From Bacteroidota bacterium (GTDB lineage: Bacteria; Bacteroidota; Bacteroidia; Bacteroidales; Prolixibacteraceae), in NCBI GenBank assembly GCA_023412195.1, contig JAEYNZ010000052.1:1-64000 (forward strand): a stretch of DNA of 64,000 bases. The letters run 5' to 3'. The notes below the pieces were generated by a model. It was not told where the DNA came from, did not search any database, and saw only the letters and a program-made list of their open reading frames with translations. This document shows, in pieces, positions 52,296 to 60,666 of the stretch. The translations under genes and the position numbers were made by a program. The number at the start of each line of letters is the position of its first letter. Positions within the stretch are counted from its first letter, which is position 1.

Positions 52296-53044
52296 AGAGC
52301 GGTGCCTGAAGTCTGGTTCAGCATCTGGGCATCTTCCATGATAACTTCATATGAATAACCTGAGCCAAAATCTTTATTAAGAATGATTTTGCCTTTAAAC
52401 GTAACTTCATCATGAACCTGTGGTGCAGCCTGGGTAGTAACAGTTAAATCAAAGCTGCCATTGCTGTCGGTGCCATCCTGAAGGTGTATCCAGTTCTTGC
52501 CAAGAATTTCTTTATTTACTTTTACAACAACGCCCCTTATTTCAACCTCCTTGCCCGAGAACTGATCCCTTTTCTCATAAATCTGTGCTATAGTAACCTC
52601 TTCGAGCGATTTTTCAAGCTGAACATTGCTTTTTTGTCCCTGAATACCTTTCCCCGAATGCATGCTGCCCATCATTTGGTCCATTCCATGCATGTCAGCA
52701 GAATGATTGTGGAATTCAGGGGTTTTGCTTATCTGATTCACGAAATAAATAACATCAAAATTACGGTCAAGTTCTTTGCTGTGAAAATTGGTCATCTGCA
52801 GAGCTTCATCATAATAATAAACCTCGCCTTCAGCTATTTCCTGTCGGCTTACAGCCACCCACCGCTCTTCAGAATTTTCCATAACCTTCAGATAGGTGTA
52901 TGTGCTGGTCTGAACCACTTCGGAAACCTCAAATACTTTTGCCCCCGATATAGTATCCTGGGCATTTTGGCCATTTTTGTTTCTTACACATGAAACAGTC
53001 AGAATAACAGCAGCCAATATGAAATAAACTCTCATTTTTTGCAT
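52292..53044 (-). CDS. Lipoprotein with C-terminal OB-fold domain
   Basis: This 250-aa lipoprotein (lipobox TVSC) has two beta-rich halves. The N-terminal half (VFEVSEVVQTSTYTYLKVMENSEERWVAVSR) reads like a small GW/SH3-type domain. The C-terminal half (GKEVEIRGVVVKVNKEILGKNWIHLQDGTD...DEVTFKGKI) is an OB-fold of the type often annotated as nucleic-acid-binding or DNA-binding. A Met/His-rich linker (HNHSADMHGMDQMMGSMHSGKG, split here by context) lies between, which could bind copper or another metal. The first start with lipoprotein character is at 53044. It ends 4 bp inside the convergent GH67 gene. Confidence 0.78.
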   Translation of the reverse strand: MQKMRVYFILAAVILTVSCVRNKNGQNAQDTISGAKVFEVSEVVQTSTYTYLKVMENSEERWVAVSRQEIAEGEVYYYDEALQMTNFHSKELDRNFDVIYFVNQISKTPEFHNHSADMHGMDQMMGSMHSGKGIQGQKSNVQLEKSLEEVTIAQIYEKRDQFSGKEVEIRGVVVKVNKEILGKNWIHLQDGTDSNGSFDLTVTTQAAPQVHDEVTFKGKIILNKDFGSGYSYEVIMEDAQMLNQTSGTAL

Positions 53045-53193
53045 CTTTATATCTTTATAGAAGCTGCAAAAATAGTCAAATAAACAGGAATGCAAATTAT
53101 TTTAGCCAATTAACGACCAGTAACCCTTCAAATATTTAAGTGTCATTTCAGGTATGACTATGGGTTAAAACCATAGAGATCAGGATATAAGTC

Positions 53194-54489
53194 CTATTCA
53201 GGAAGAACTGTTGTTGTTATATGATCTTCGTTGGCAAACATTTCGGGATCCCATCTGATTTTCTGCAACTCATTCAGCAATGAATCTTTCATGACGAAGT
53301 AATCAGGCAACCTTTCCTTTTGCACCGGCTCTGCAGGCGGTGCTTCCATTTTAAGGGGATTGATAGGTGTGCCATTTTTAAATACTCGGAAGTCGAGATG
53401 AGGCCCGGTTGATAATCCGGTAGATCCGACATAGCCTATGACCTGTCCCTGTTTCACCCGTGCACCCTGTGTAATTCCACTGGCAAATCCTTTGAGATGC
53501 ATATAAACAGTTGTATAAACAGAATTGTGTTTTATTTTCAGGTAATTACCTCCTCCATTTGCCTGGTACGCTCTTGTAACCACGGTTCCGTCGCCGATAC
53601 TTTTTACAGGAGTGCCGGAAGGTGCGGCATAGTCCACTCCGTGATGTGGTCTCGCTATTCTTAAAACAGGATGCATTCTGCTGTTGGAGAACCCTGAACT
53701 GATTCTTGCAAATTCAAGGGGAGCTTTCAGGAAAGCACGGCGGAGACTGTTTCCATTCTCATCAAAATATTCTTGCCGCTCATTCTGCTCAAATCTGAAG
53801 GCATAGTTTTCTGTTCCATAATGGTCGAACTGGACTGCATAAATTTCTCCAATTCCAACTGATACTGAATCTACATATTGTTCTTCGTACACTACCCTGA
53901 AGCGGTCTCCTTTCTGAATGGCAAAAAAGTCGATTGTCCAGGCATAAATATCACTGAGGCGGAGGGCCAGCATTGGATCAAGCCCGTTTTTCTTCATGGT
54001 GTTCCATAAAGATGTTTCGATTTCACCATGTGCAGTTTGGATGCGGATTTCTACTTCCTTTTCTCCATGGTAAACCTTGAGGGAATCAAACAACTCAAAA
54101 ACATAGTAATCTGTAGCAGAATTTTCATATACAAAATACCGTGCTTCCGATAAAGAATCGGCTGTTGTAAAAACAGAATAGTTGTTGCCAACCTTTATTC
54201 TTCTAACATCAAATATTTCTTTCGATAATTTTGCAAGTTGATCAATAACTGCCATTCCTATTCCAAAATCACCAAGGATGTGGCTTAAATGCTGGTTAGG
54301 TCGTATTTTACCTTCTTCAATCATAAAAGAATCAACAGGGAATCCATATTTCAGAACCGGCGGTTCAGCAATAAGTGAATCTTGTTCAACAACCGCCCTG
54401 GATTTGTTTTTGTTGTGCTTAAAATTACATGAATTCAGAAATGCTATTGTTGCTGCCAGTATGAATATAAGGTTGATATATTTTCTCAT
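53194..54489 (-). CDS. M23-family murein endopeptidase (MepM-like), lipoprotein
   Basis: This 431-aa lipoprotein (Cys21) has an N-terminal helical part, a middle domain of the OapA/LysM-substitute type, and a LytM/M23 domain (about residues 275-385). The first zinc motif is HHGVDYA (His and Asp ligands). The second motif, normally HxH, reads HLD (GPHLDFR), so the usual third zinc-binding His is Asp. It probably cuts peptidoglycan cross-links in the periplasm, though the substitution may change activity. The YitT gene lies 11 bp upstream and reads in the same direction. Confidence 0.87.
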   Translation of the reverse strand: MRKYINLIFILAATIAFLNSCNFKHNKNKSRAVVEQDSLIAEPPVLKYGFPVDSFMIEEGKIRPNQHLSHILGDFGIGMAVIDQLAKLSKEIFDVRRIKVGNNYSVFTTADSLSEARYFVYENSATDYYVFELFDSLKVYHGEKEVEIRIQTAHGEIETSLWNTMKKNGLDPMLALRLSDIYAWTIDFFAIQKGDRFRVVYEEQYVDSVSVGIGEIYAVQFDHYGTENYAFRFEQNERQEYFDENGNSLRRAFLKAPLEFARISSGFSNSRMHPVLRIARPHHGVDYAAPSGTPVKSIGDGTVVTRAYQANGGGNYLKIKHNSVYTTVYMHLKGFASGITQGARVKQGQVIGYVGSTGLSTGPHLDFRVFKNGTPINPLKMEAPPAEPVQKERLPDYFVMKDSLLNELQKIRWDPEMFANEDHITTTVLPE

Positions 54490-54500
54490 CAGTTCCCGGT

Positions 54501-55358
54501 TTAAAGTTTAATTTGATCAAATCCCTTTCCATATACGCCCATTACACTGCCCATGGTTATAAAGGCCTCGGGATCAAGTTCCTTTATCTTTCTGAAAATC
54601 TGGCTGGTTTGTTTTTTACGTACCACCGACATAATTATTTTCGTATCTTCCTGGGTGTACCACCCTTTACCTTCCAGAATAGTAACGCCTCTTATGGCCT
54701 CTTTATTGATAAAGTCGGCAATATTTTTATAATTTTTTGAAATGATAAACATCTGTGCCGACCGGTTTGCCCCACTGAGAAAGGAATCGAGAGAATAGGC
54801 GACTACCCACATGGAAACATATCCGTAAACAAGTTTTTCCGGAGAACGGAAAACAATATAGGATGAGGCAATGATAATGACATCGCAGTAAAGGATAATT
54901 CTACCCGGACTGACATTCCTGTATTTGTTGATAATCATGGCAAAGATATCCGTACCACCGGTACTTCCTCCACGGGAGAAAACAACTCCCAGGCCTATAC
55001 CACATGACATGCCTCCCAACACTGCCGATAAAAACACATCATTTACCAGAGGCTCTGGAACGATATTCTGAAACAATGCGAATAGAAGCGTCAGCATTAA
55101 AATGCTGTAAATGGTTTTTACCCCGAAGTTGGCACCAAGAATTTTTATGGCTATCAAAACCAGGAAGACATTAGCGGAAAGGTAGGTTATACTTACCGGT
55201 ATTCCAGTGGCAAAATATATGACAGCCCCTAAACCGCTTATTCCTCCCCCGGTAATCTGGGCTGGAATCAAAAATACAAGCCAGCCTGTTGCAAAGAGCG
55301 ACAGCCCAAAGGTGATAATGATATAATCCTTAATCGAGTCGGCCAGTCTGCGGTTCAT
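54501..55358 (-). CDS. YitT-family inner-membrane protein (DUF161/DUF2179)
   Basis: This 285-aa protein has five or six membrane helices, the glycine-rich YitT segments (GGGISGLGAVIYFATGIP; SRGGSTGGTDIFAMI) and a C-terminal cytoplasmic DUF2179 domain (GVTILEGKGWY, VVRKKQTSQIFRKIKELDPEAFITM). The function of the family is unknown; transport is assumed. An earlier ATG at 55379 would add seven residues. It precedes the M23 gene by 11 bp. Confidence 0.9.
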   Translation of the reverse strand: MNRRLADSIKDYIIITFGLSLFATGWLVFLIPAQITGGGISGLGAVIYFATGIPVSITYLSANVFLVLIAIKILGANFGVKTIYSILMLTLLFALFQNIVPEPLVNDVFLSAVLGGMSCGIGLGVVFSRGGSTGGTDIFAMIINKYRNVSPGRIILYCDVIIIASSYIVFRSPEKLVYGYVSMWVVAYSLDSFLSGANRSAQMFIISKNYKNIADFINKEAIRGVTILEGKGWYTQEDTKIIMSVVRKKQTSQIFRKIKELDPEAFITMGSVMGVYGKGFDQIKL

Positions 55359-55586
55359 GTTTATTATTCCTGTAAGCATTGCAAGATATAAGATTTTTGT
55401 TTAAAAAGTGCGCAAAAGAACAATTCGCAGAAAGAAAAAAAGGTGAGGATTATCAGGAAATCAGTTAACAAGCTTTAAATGTAACCTACCGGAACCTGAC
55501 AAACTGATTATCAATTGCAAAAGATTATTCGTTTTGCAAAACAAAACAATACTATTTGGTATTTATATAGAAATTATAACAATTAA

Positions 55587-56231
55587 ATGATGAAAAAAGC
55601 AGGCATAATCGGATCAGGCAATGTAGGAGTGGCACTTGCCAAAGGTTTTATACAGTATGGCTACGAAACAACACTTTCTTCAAGAAGTGAAGAAAAAAGG
55701 AACAAGCTGAAACAGGAAATCCAGGGGGTGAAAACAGATACGCCTGAGAATGTGGCCCGTGACAATGAACTTATCATTTTTGCAGTTAAGGGAACAGAGG
55801 CAAAAGCGGCACTTCAGGAAATTAACCCGGAGAACCTTTCAGGGAAGACTGTGATAGACACTACCAACCCCATTGCAGATGAAGCTCCTGTAAACGGGGT
55901 GCTATCCTATTTTTCTGATATCAATAAAAGCCTGATGGAAGAACTGCAGGCTGCTGCACCAAATGCTAAATTTGTAAAAGCATTCAGCTGTATTGGGAGT
56001 CCGTTTATGGTGAATCCGGCCTTTGAAAGTAAGCCAACCATGTTTATTTGCGGTGACGATGAGGCAGCCAAAGATGAGGTAAAAGAAATTCTGGAGCGGT
56101 TTGGATGGGAAACCGAGGATATGGGGAATGTTGAAGCTGCACGCGCCATTGAACCCCTTGCCATTTTGTGGTGCCTCCCGGGGTTCAGGGAAAACCGCTG
56201 GACTCATGCGCTGAAACTGCTTAAAATGTAG
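55587..56231 (+). CDS. NADP-dependent oxidoreductase, F420-reductase-like (NpdG family)
   Basis: This 214-aa protein has a Rossmann fold (AGIIGSGNVGVALAKG) with SSRSEEKR after strand 2, suggesting NADP preference, and the family segment VIDTTNPI. It matches NADPH-dependent F420 reductase-like or ferric-reductase-like proteins (DUF2520/NpdG group). Bacteroidota do not make F420, so another electron carrier or substrate is likely. No operon partner is obvious. Confidence 0.8.
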   Translation: MMKKAGIIGSGNVGVALAKGFIQYGYETTLSSRSEEKRNKLKQEIQGVKTDTPENVARDNELIIFAVKGTEAKAALQEINPENLSGKTVIDTTNPIADEAPVNGVLSYFSDINKSLMEELQAAAPNAKFVKAFSCIGSPFMVNPAFESKPTMFICGDDEAAKDEVKEILERFGWETEDMGNVEAARAIEPLAILWCLPGFRENRWTHALKLLKM

Positions 56232-56353
56232 CTTATACCTATTTGAATCTTTTTTTTGATGGTTATTGATTTTCTTGAGGAAGTTCTTCTGTTTCATTAT
56301 AACTTTTAACTGGCAATAACGTAACAGAAGGTAGAAAATCAACTATAACTACA

Positions 56354-56776
56354 ATGGAAAAAAACAGATTCAACTCAAAAGTACTGCTTTTAGGTTTATG
56401 CCTTTTATTCTTTACAGGTTGTGGCTTTAATCAGCAGAATAAGAAAGAAGCTGATCCTGTTGCCCAGGACACTGAAGCAGTAGCTCAATTCCAGCAGGAG
56501 CAGAAGGATTTGCTGGCAAAGGCAAATACAGAACTTGCTGAATTGAATAAAAAGATCATGACTCTGAATGACAAGCTGCGCGGAAAAGCTGGTAAGCTAA
56601 CCGATGCCCAGAACAAACAGCTGGATGATTGTGAAGCAAAACGCGCGTCCATAAATCAGAGGATGCATCAGATCAAAAATGTATCCATGAACGATTGGCC
56701 GGCCTTTAAGGCAAGTTTTGAGACTGATCTTGCCGATGTGTGTGCAGGGATTGACAAAGTTCTGACAGAATTATAA
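56354..56776 (+). CDS. Small lipoprotein with coiled coil
   Basis: This 140-aa lipoprotein (lipobox FTGC, Cys23) has a central helix of about 60 residues rich in Gln, Lys and Glu with heptad character (QQEQKDLLAKANTELAELNK), and one conserved-looking Cys pair (residues 94 and 131). Family not recognised. It has its own terminator. Confidence 0.7.
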   Translation: MEKNRFNSKVLLLGLCLLFFTGCGFNQQNKKEADPVAQDTEAVAQFQQEQKDLLAKANTELAELNKKIMTLNDKLRGKAGKLTDAQNKQLDDCEAKRASINQRMHQIKNVSMNDWPAFKASFETDLADVCAGIDKVLTEL

Positions 56777-56803
56777 GTCCTTCCTGAAATGAAGTCATAA
56801 GAA

Positions 56804-56840
56804 AAAGCCGGCTTCCATTACAGCGGCCGGCTTTAATTTT
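56804..56840. terminator. Terminator between convergent lipoprotein and sucD genes
   Basis: AAAGCCGGC (56804-56812) pairs with GCCGGCTTT (56826-56834); T-rich sequence follows on the plus strand and A-rich sequence precedes it, so it can work in both directions. Confidence 0.75.
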
Positions 56841-56850
56841 TGGTTTTGCA

Positions 56851-57726
56851 TCACATGATGCCCAACTTTTTCTTTACCAGACGCGGGATTTCACCAGGCT
56901 CCTTTGCTACCGGGACTCCTGCTTCATCAAACGCCTTTATTTTTTCTTCTGCCGTGCCTGAACCACTGGATATGATGGCTCCGGCATGTCCCATCCGTTT
57001 TCCGGGAGGGGCTGATTGCCCTGCGATAAAGGCAACCACCGGTTTGGTCATATTTTCCCTGATAAACCTGGCTGCCTGCTCTTCTGCATCTCCGCCTATT
57101 TCTCCAATCAGCACAACAGCTTTGGTCTCAGGATCGTTTTCATACATCTGGAGCAGGTCGATGAAATAGAGGCCTGATACAGGGTCGCCTCCGATGCCTA
57201 CACAGGTAGATTGTCCAAGATTATTTTCTGTAAGCATGTTAACCACTTCATAGGTTAAAGTACCTGAACGTGAAATCAGGCCAACATTTCCTTTCTTAAA
57301 GATCATGGCAGGCAGAATGCCAATCAGGCATTCATCGGGAGTGATCAGTCCGGGACAGTTGGCACCTATCAGCTTTGTCCCGTTTTGTTTCAGCACCCGT
57401 GTAGCTTTCATCATATCCTTTACGGGTACTCCTTCCGTTATGCAAACCACAAGGTCGACTCCTGCATAGCTGGCTTCAAGAATGGCATCACCTGCAAACG
57501 GGGCAGGAACAAAAATAACCGATGCATTGGCACCAGTTGCTTTTACTGCTTCTTCCACTGTATTGAAAACGGGAATTCCATTTACTTCAGAACCACCCTT
57601 GCCGGGAGAGATGCCTCCAACAATGTTGGTTCCGTATTCCTTCATTTTGCCTGCATGAAATCCTCCGTCCCGGCCGGTGATACCCTGAACGATAACTTTT
57701 GTGTCTTTATTAATTAGAATACTCAT
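56851..57726 (-). CDS. sucD: Succinyl-CoA ligase, alpha subunit
   Basis: This 291-aa subunit contains the CoA-binding Rossmann domain (VIVQGITGRDGGFHAGKM) and the phosphohistidine loop MGHAGAII in the C-terminal ligase domain. With SucC it converts succinyl-CoA to succinate while forming ATP or GTP in the TCA cycle. It lies 21 bp downstream of sucC and both lengths are normal. Confidence 0.96.
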   Translation of the reverse strand: MSILINKDTKVIVQGITGRDGGFHAGKMKEYGTNIVGGISPGKGGSEVNGIPVFNTVEEAVKATGANASVIFVPAPFAGDAILEASYAGVDLVVCITEGVPVKDMMKATRVLKQNGTKLIGANCPGLITPDECLIGILPAMIFKKGNVGLISRSGTLTYEVVNMLTENNLGQSTCVGIGGDPVSGLYFIDLLQMYENDPETKAVVLIGEIGGDAEEQAARFIRENMTKPVVAFIAGQSAPPGKRMGHAGAIISSGSGTAEEKIKAFDEAGVPVAKEPGEIPRLVKKKLGIM

Positions 57727-57747
57727 TGCTTGTCTTTTTTTTTGCGT

Positions 57748-58881
57748 TTACTTCTGACTAAGTTCAATAGCTTTCTGTGCAGCTTCACTCATGGTCGAAA
57801 CAGTGGGTAACCCGTATTCCCTGATGATTTCGAGGCCTTCTTTGGCATTTGTTCCCGATAACCGGATAACAATGGGAATTTCAGTTTTGATTTCCTCCAG
57901 TGCAGTAACAAGCCCCCTGGCCACATCATCGCAGCGGGTAATCCCGCCAAAAATGTTGATCATTACAGCCTTTACATTAGAGTCGCTGAGCAATATATTC
58001 ATTGCCTCCACTACCTTTTCGGGGTTTGATGAGCCACCGATATCCAGGAAGTTGGCAGGTTCACCGCCATACAGTTTGATCATATCCATGGTTGCCATGG
58101 CAAGCCCGGCTCCGTTTACCATGCATCCGATGTTTCCATCCAGCTTAATGTAGGAAAGCCCCTTTTCATTGCCATCAATTTCTTTGATCTCGTCTTCTGT
58201 TGCATCACGCATATCAAGAATGTCCGGCTGGCGGAACAGTGCGTTGTCGTCAAAATTCATTTTACCGTCAAGGGCCAGCACCTGTTTATCGGGTGTCAGG
58301 ACCAGCGGGTTAATTTCTGCCAGTGTTGAATCTGTATCTTCATACAACCGGTAAAGCTTCATTAAAATAGAAGCAGCCTGGCGCATCTGTTTTGGGTCGC
58401 TGAAAAGCTTAAGAGCAATTTTTCTGGCCTGCCATTCCATCAGGCCAAGCGTTGGGTCAATGCTCAGTTTGATGATTTTCTCGGGCGATACGCGTGCCAC
58501 TTCCTCAATCTCAACTCCGCCCTCGGCACTTACCATCAATGTTACCGCCTTGGTATTCCGGTCATTGATCAATCCGACATAAAATTCCTTTTCTATGTCA
58601 GCTGCATCTGCCACCAGCACTTTTTCAACTGTTAGCCCCTTAATATCCATGCCTAGGATCTGATCTGCCTTTTCAACCGCCTCAGCTTTGGTCTTCGCAA
58701 GCTTGACACCACCTGCCTTACCGCGACCTCCTACATGCACCTGGGCTTTTATTACCCTAAGCCTGTCGGTATCCGGAACATTTTCCATCACATCCTTAAC
58801 AGTATAACATACTACGCCTTCCGGAACAGGAATCCCATATTTCCTGAATAAATCCCGGGCCTGATATTCGTGAATTTTCAT
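57748..58881 (-). CDS. sucC: Succinyl-CoA ligase, beta subunit
   Basis: This 377-aa subunit has the ATP-grasp domain (KAQVHVGGRGKAGGVK, EKVLVADAADIEKEFYVG) and the C-terminal CoA-ligase domain (FLDIGGSSNPEKVVEAM, NIFGGITRCDDVARG). First gene of the sucCD unit. A TAAATTTG element on the minus strand (59005-58998) could be its -7 box, without a good -33 box. Confidence 0.96.
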   Translation of the reverse strand: MKIHEYQARDLFRKYGIPVPEGVVCYTVKDVMENVPDTDRLRVIKAQVHVGGRGKAGGVKLAKTKAEAVEKADQILGMDIKGLTVEKVLVADAADIEKEFYVGLINDRNTKAVTLMVSAEGGVEIEEVARVSPEKIIKLSIDPTLGLMEWQARKIALKLFSDPKQMRQAASILMKLYRLYEDTDSTLAEINPLVLTPDKQVLALDGKMNFDDNALFRQPDILDMRDATEDEIKEIDGNEKGLSYIKLDGNIGCMVNGAGLAMATMDMIKLYGGEPANFLDIGGSSNPEKVVEAMNILLSDSNVKAVMINIFGGITRCDDVARGLVTALEEIKTEIPIVIRLSGTNAKEGLEIIREYGLPTVSTMSEAAQKAIELSQK

Positions 58882-59260
58882 CCGTATATATTTAATTTTT
58901 TAAAAGTCAGATGGAACTCGCATGATAAATTTCATCCTTATTCCTTCTAATAAATCATGCTCGTCTCATTTTTCGATTTAAGATATTATGAAGTGACCAA
59001 ATTTACCAATTATTTAAAAACAGATACCTATGAATACATGGCTTTTTTTATGATATTTCGCATTGTTAAAACCATCTGGTCTCATAAAGGTTTTGAATGA
59101 ATGGCAGATATATAAAATTTTATCCTTCGTGTGTCATAAAATTGAAAACGTTGTGTTCTTTAATGTTTTTTTCAGCATGTTATTTTTCGTGATCCACTAA
59201 AATACAGATGATGCAACCCTCGTTTTTTTCCTATAGATTTGCATCAAATTAAGAAGATAA
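58882..59260. other. Intergenic region between divergent sucC and SIS-domain gene
   Basis: AT-rich and non-coding. Two -7-like elements are visible, TAAATTTG on the minus strand (59005-58998) for sucC and TAGATTTG on the plus strand (59234-59241) for the SIS gene. No repeat or RNA gene seen. Confidence 0.5.
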
Positions 59261-59899
59261 ATGGAAGATCTGATCAAACAGGTTATAGAACAGGAAGCTG
59301 AGGCAATTAAAAGGATTCCTGTTAACGAGTCGTTTTCACAGGCAGTGGAAATAATTTTCAGGCAGGTTCATCAGCGTAAAGGGAAACTGGTAGCCAGTGG
59401 CATGGGGAAGGCCGGACAGATCGCCCAGAATATTGCCACCACATTCAGCTCTACAGGTACACCCGCTGTTTTCCTTCATCCCAGCGATTCACAGCATGGC
59501 GATCTGGGGATCATACAGGAGAATGATGTGCTGCTGCTGATTTCCAATTCAGGCAAAACCCGGGAAATCGTGGAGCTTGTCGGACTGGCCGGAAACCTTT
59601 ATGAAGGCCTTCCGCTGATTGTAATTTCCGGAAACCCCGACAGTGTACTGGCACAAAACGCCCATGCATTTATCCATACAGGCAATCCTGAAGAGGTTTG
59701 CCCCCTGAAGCTTACTCCCACCACCTCTACAACTGTAATGACAGTTATTGGCGATGCCCTGGTAATTGGCATGATGACAAAAATCGGATTCAACAGCAGG
59801 GATTATGCCAAGCGGCACCATGGAGGTTACCTGGGCGATAAGTCGCGCCTGCAGGCCGGCAGGGAGTTTTCAGATAATCATCAGGTGGGAAATAAATAA
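59261..59899 (+). CDS. SIS-domain sugar-phosphate isomerase (KdsD-like, no CBS domains)
   Basis: This 212-aa protein is a single SIS domain: VASGMGKAGQIAQNIATTFSSTGTPAVFLHPSDSQHGDLG, LLLISNSGKTREIVEL and LTPTTSTTVMTVIGDAL, all matching arabinose-5-phosphate isomerase (KdsD/GutQ). The usual C-terminal CBS pair is missing, so the protein is about 110 residues shorter than E. coli KdsD. It may supply arabinose-5-phosphate for KDO, or isomerise another sugar phosphate. Confidence 0.87.
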   Translation: MEDLIKQVIEQEAEAIKRIPVNESFSQAVEIIFRQVHQRKGKLVASGMGKAGQIAQNIATTFSSTGTPAVFLHPSDSQHGDLGIIQENDVLLLISNSGKTREIVELVGLAGNLYEGLPLIVISGNPDSVLAQNAHAFIHTGNPEEVCPLKLTPTTSTTVMTVIGDALVIGMMTKIGFNSRDYAKRHHGGYLGDKSRLQAGREFSDNHQVGNK

Positions 59900-59949
59900 C
59901 CTGGCATCCGGCACCGGCAGAATTTAATTGTAATCAAATATTGTGAAAC

Positions 59950-60492
59950 ATGAGAATTTTAAGGAACGAAACAGCAGCACTGGTAGTAGATATACAGGAA
60001 AGGTTGTTTCCTGTAATGTGGGAAAAGGAAAAACTGCTTAAAAATTGTCAGATCCTGCTGGCAGGACTAAATCACCTGAATATCCCGGTTGTGGTTACCC
60101 AGCAATACACCAGGGGGCTGGGTGAAACTGTTGAAGGAATAAAATCGGCTGTTCCGGATTTTGAGTATATTGAGAAACGTGATTTCAGTTGCTGCGATGA
60201 ACCCGGTGTAACGGCAAAACTGGCTTCCCTTCAGGTGAAAAACATTCTTGTATGCGGAATTGAATCTCATGTGTGTGTGCTGCAGACAGCCATAGATCTG
60301 AAGGAGCAGGGGTTTAATCCGGTGGTGGTTGCCGACTGTGTTACTTCAAGAACTCCGGAAAGTATTGAAATCGCCAAAGAAAGGTTCAGGCATGAAGGCA
60401 TCATGATTACATCGGTTGAATCCATCCTGTTTGAATTGACACGATCTTCGGCATCACCCGATTTTAAAGCCATTTCTGCCCTTGTAAAATAA
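59950..60492 (+). CDS. Isochorismatase-family hydrolase
   Basis: This 180-aa cytoplasmic hydrolase has the family's D-K-C triad: D14 (LVVDIQERL), K76 (EKRDFSC) and C109 (ESHVCVLQTA), with the cis-peptide region before C109. The length fits the YcaC-type or nicotinamidase-related group. The substrate is unknown. It follows the SIS gene by 50 bp and may be cotranscribed with it. Confidence 0.88.
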   Translation: MRILRNETAALVVDIQERLFPVMWEKEKLLKNCQILLAGLNHLNIPVVVTQQYTRGLGETVEGIKSAVPDFEYIEKRDFSCCDEPGVTAKLASLQVKNILVCGIESHVCVLQTAIDLKEQGFNPVVVADCVTSRTPESIEIAKERFRHEGIMITSVESILFELTRSSASPDFKAISALVK

Positions 60493-60666
60493 GTTGGACT
60501 CCTTCTAGTACCTAACCGGCTGTAATAACATGGAATTTTTAAAGTTGCATGCCCTGACTGGCGCCGATTGTTTGAATCATGTTAACAAAGAATGATCTGC
60601 CATGCCGGCATTCAGAATAAAAAACTCTATTTTTCGGATCTGAAATAAAGTAAAAACCAACATCAG

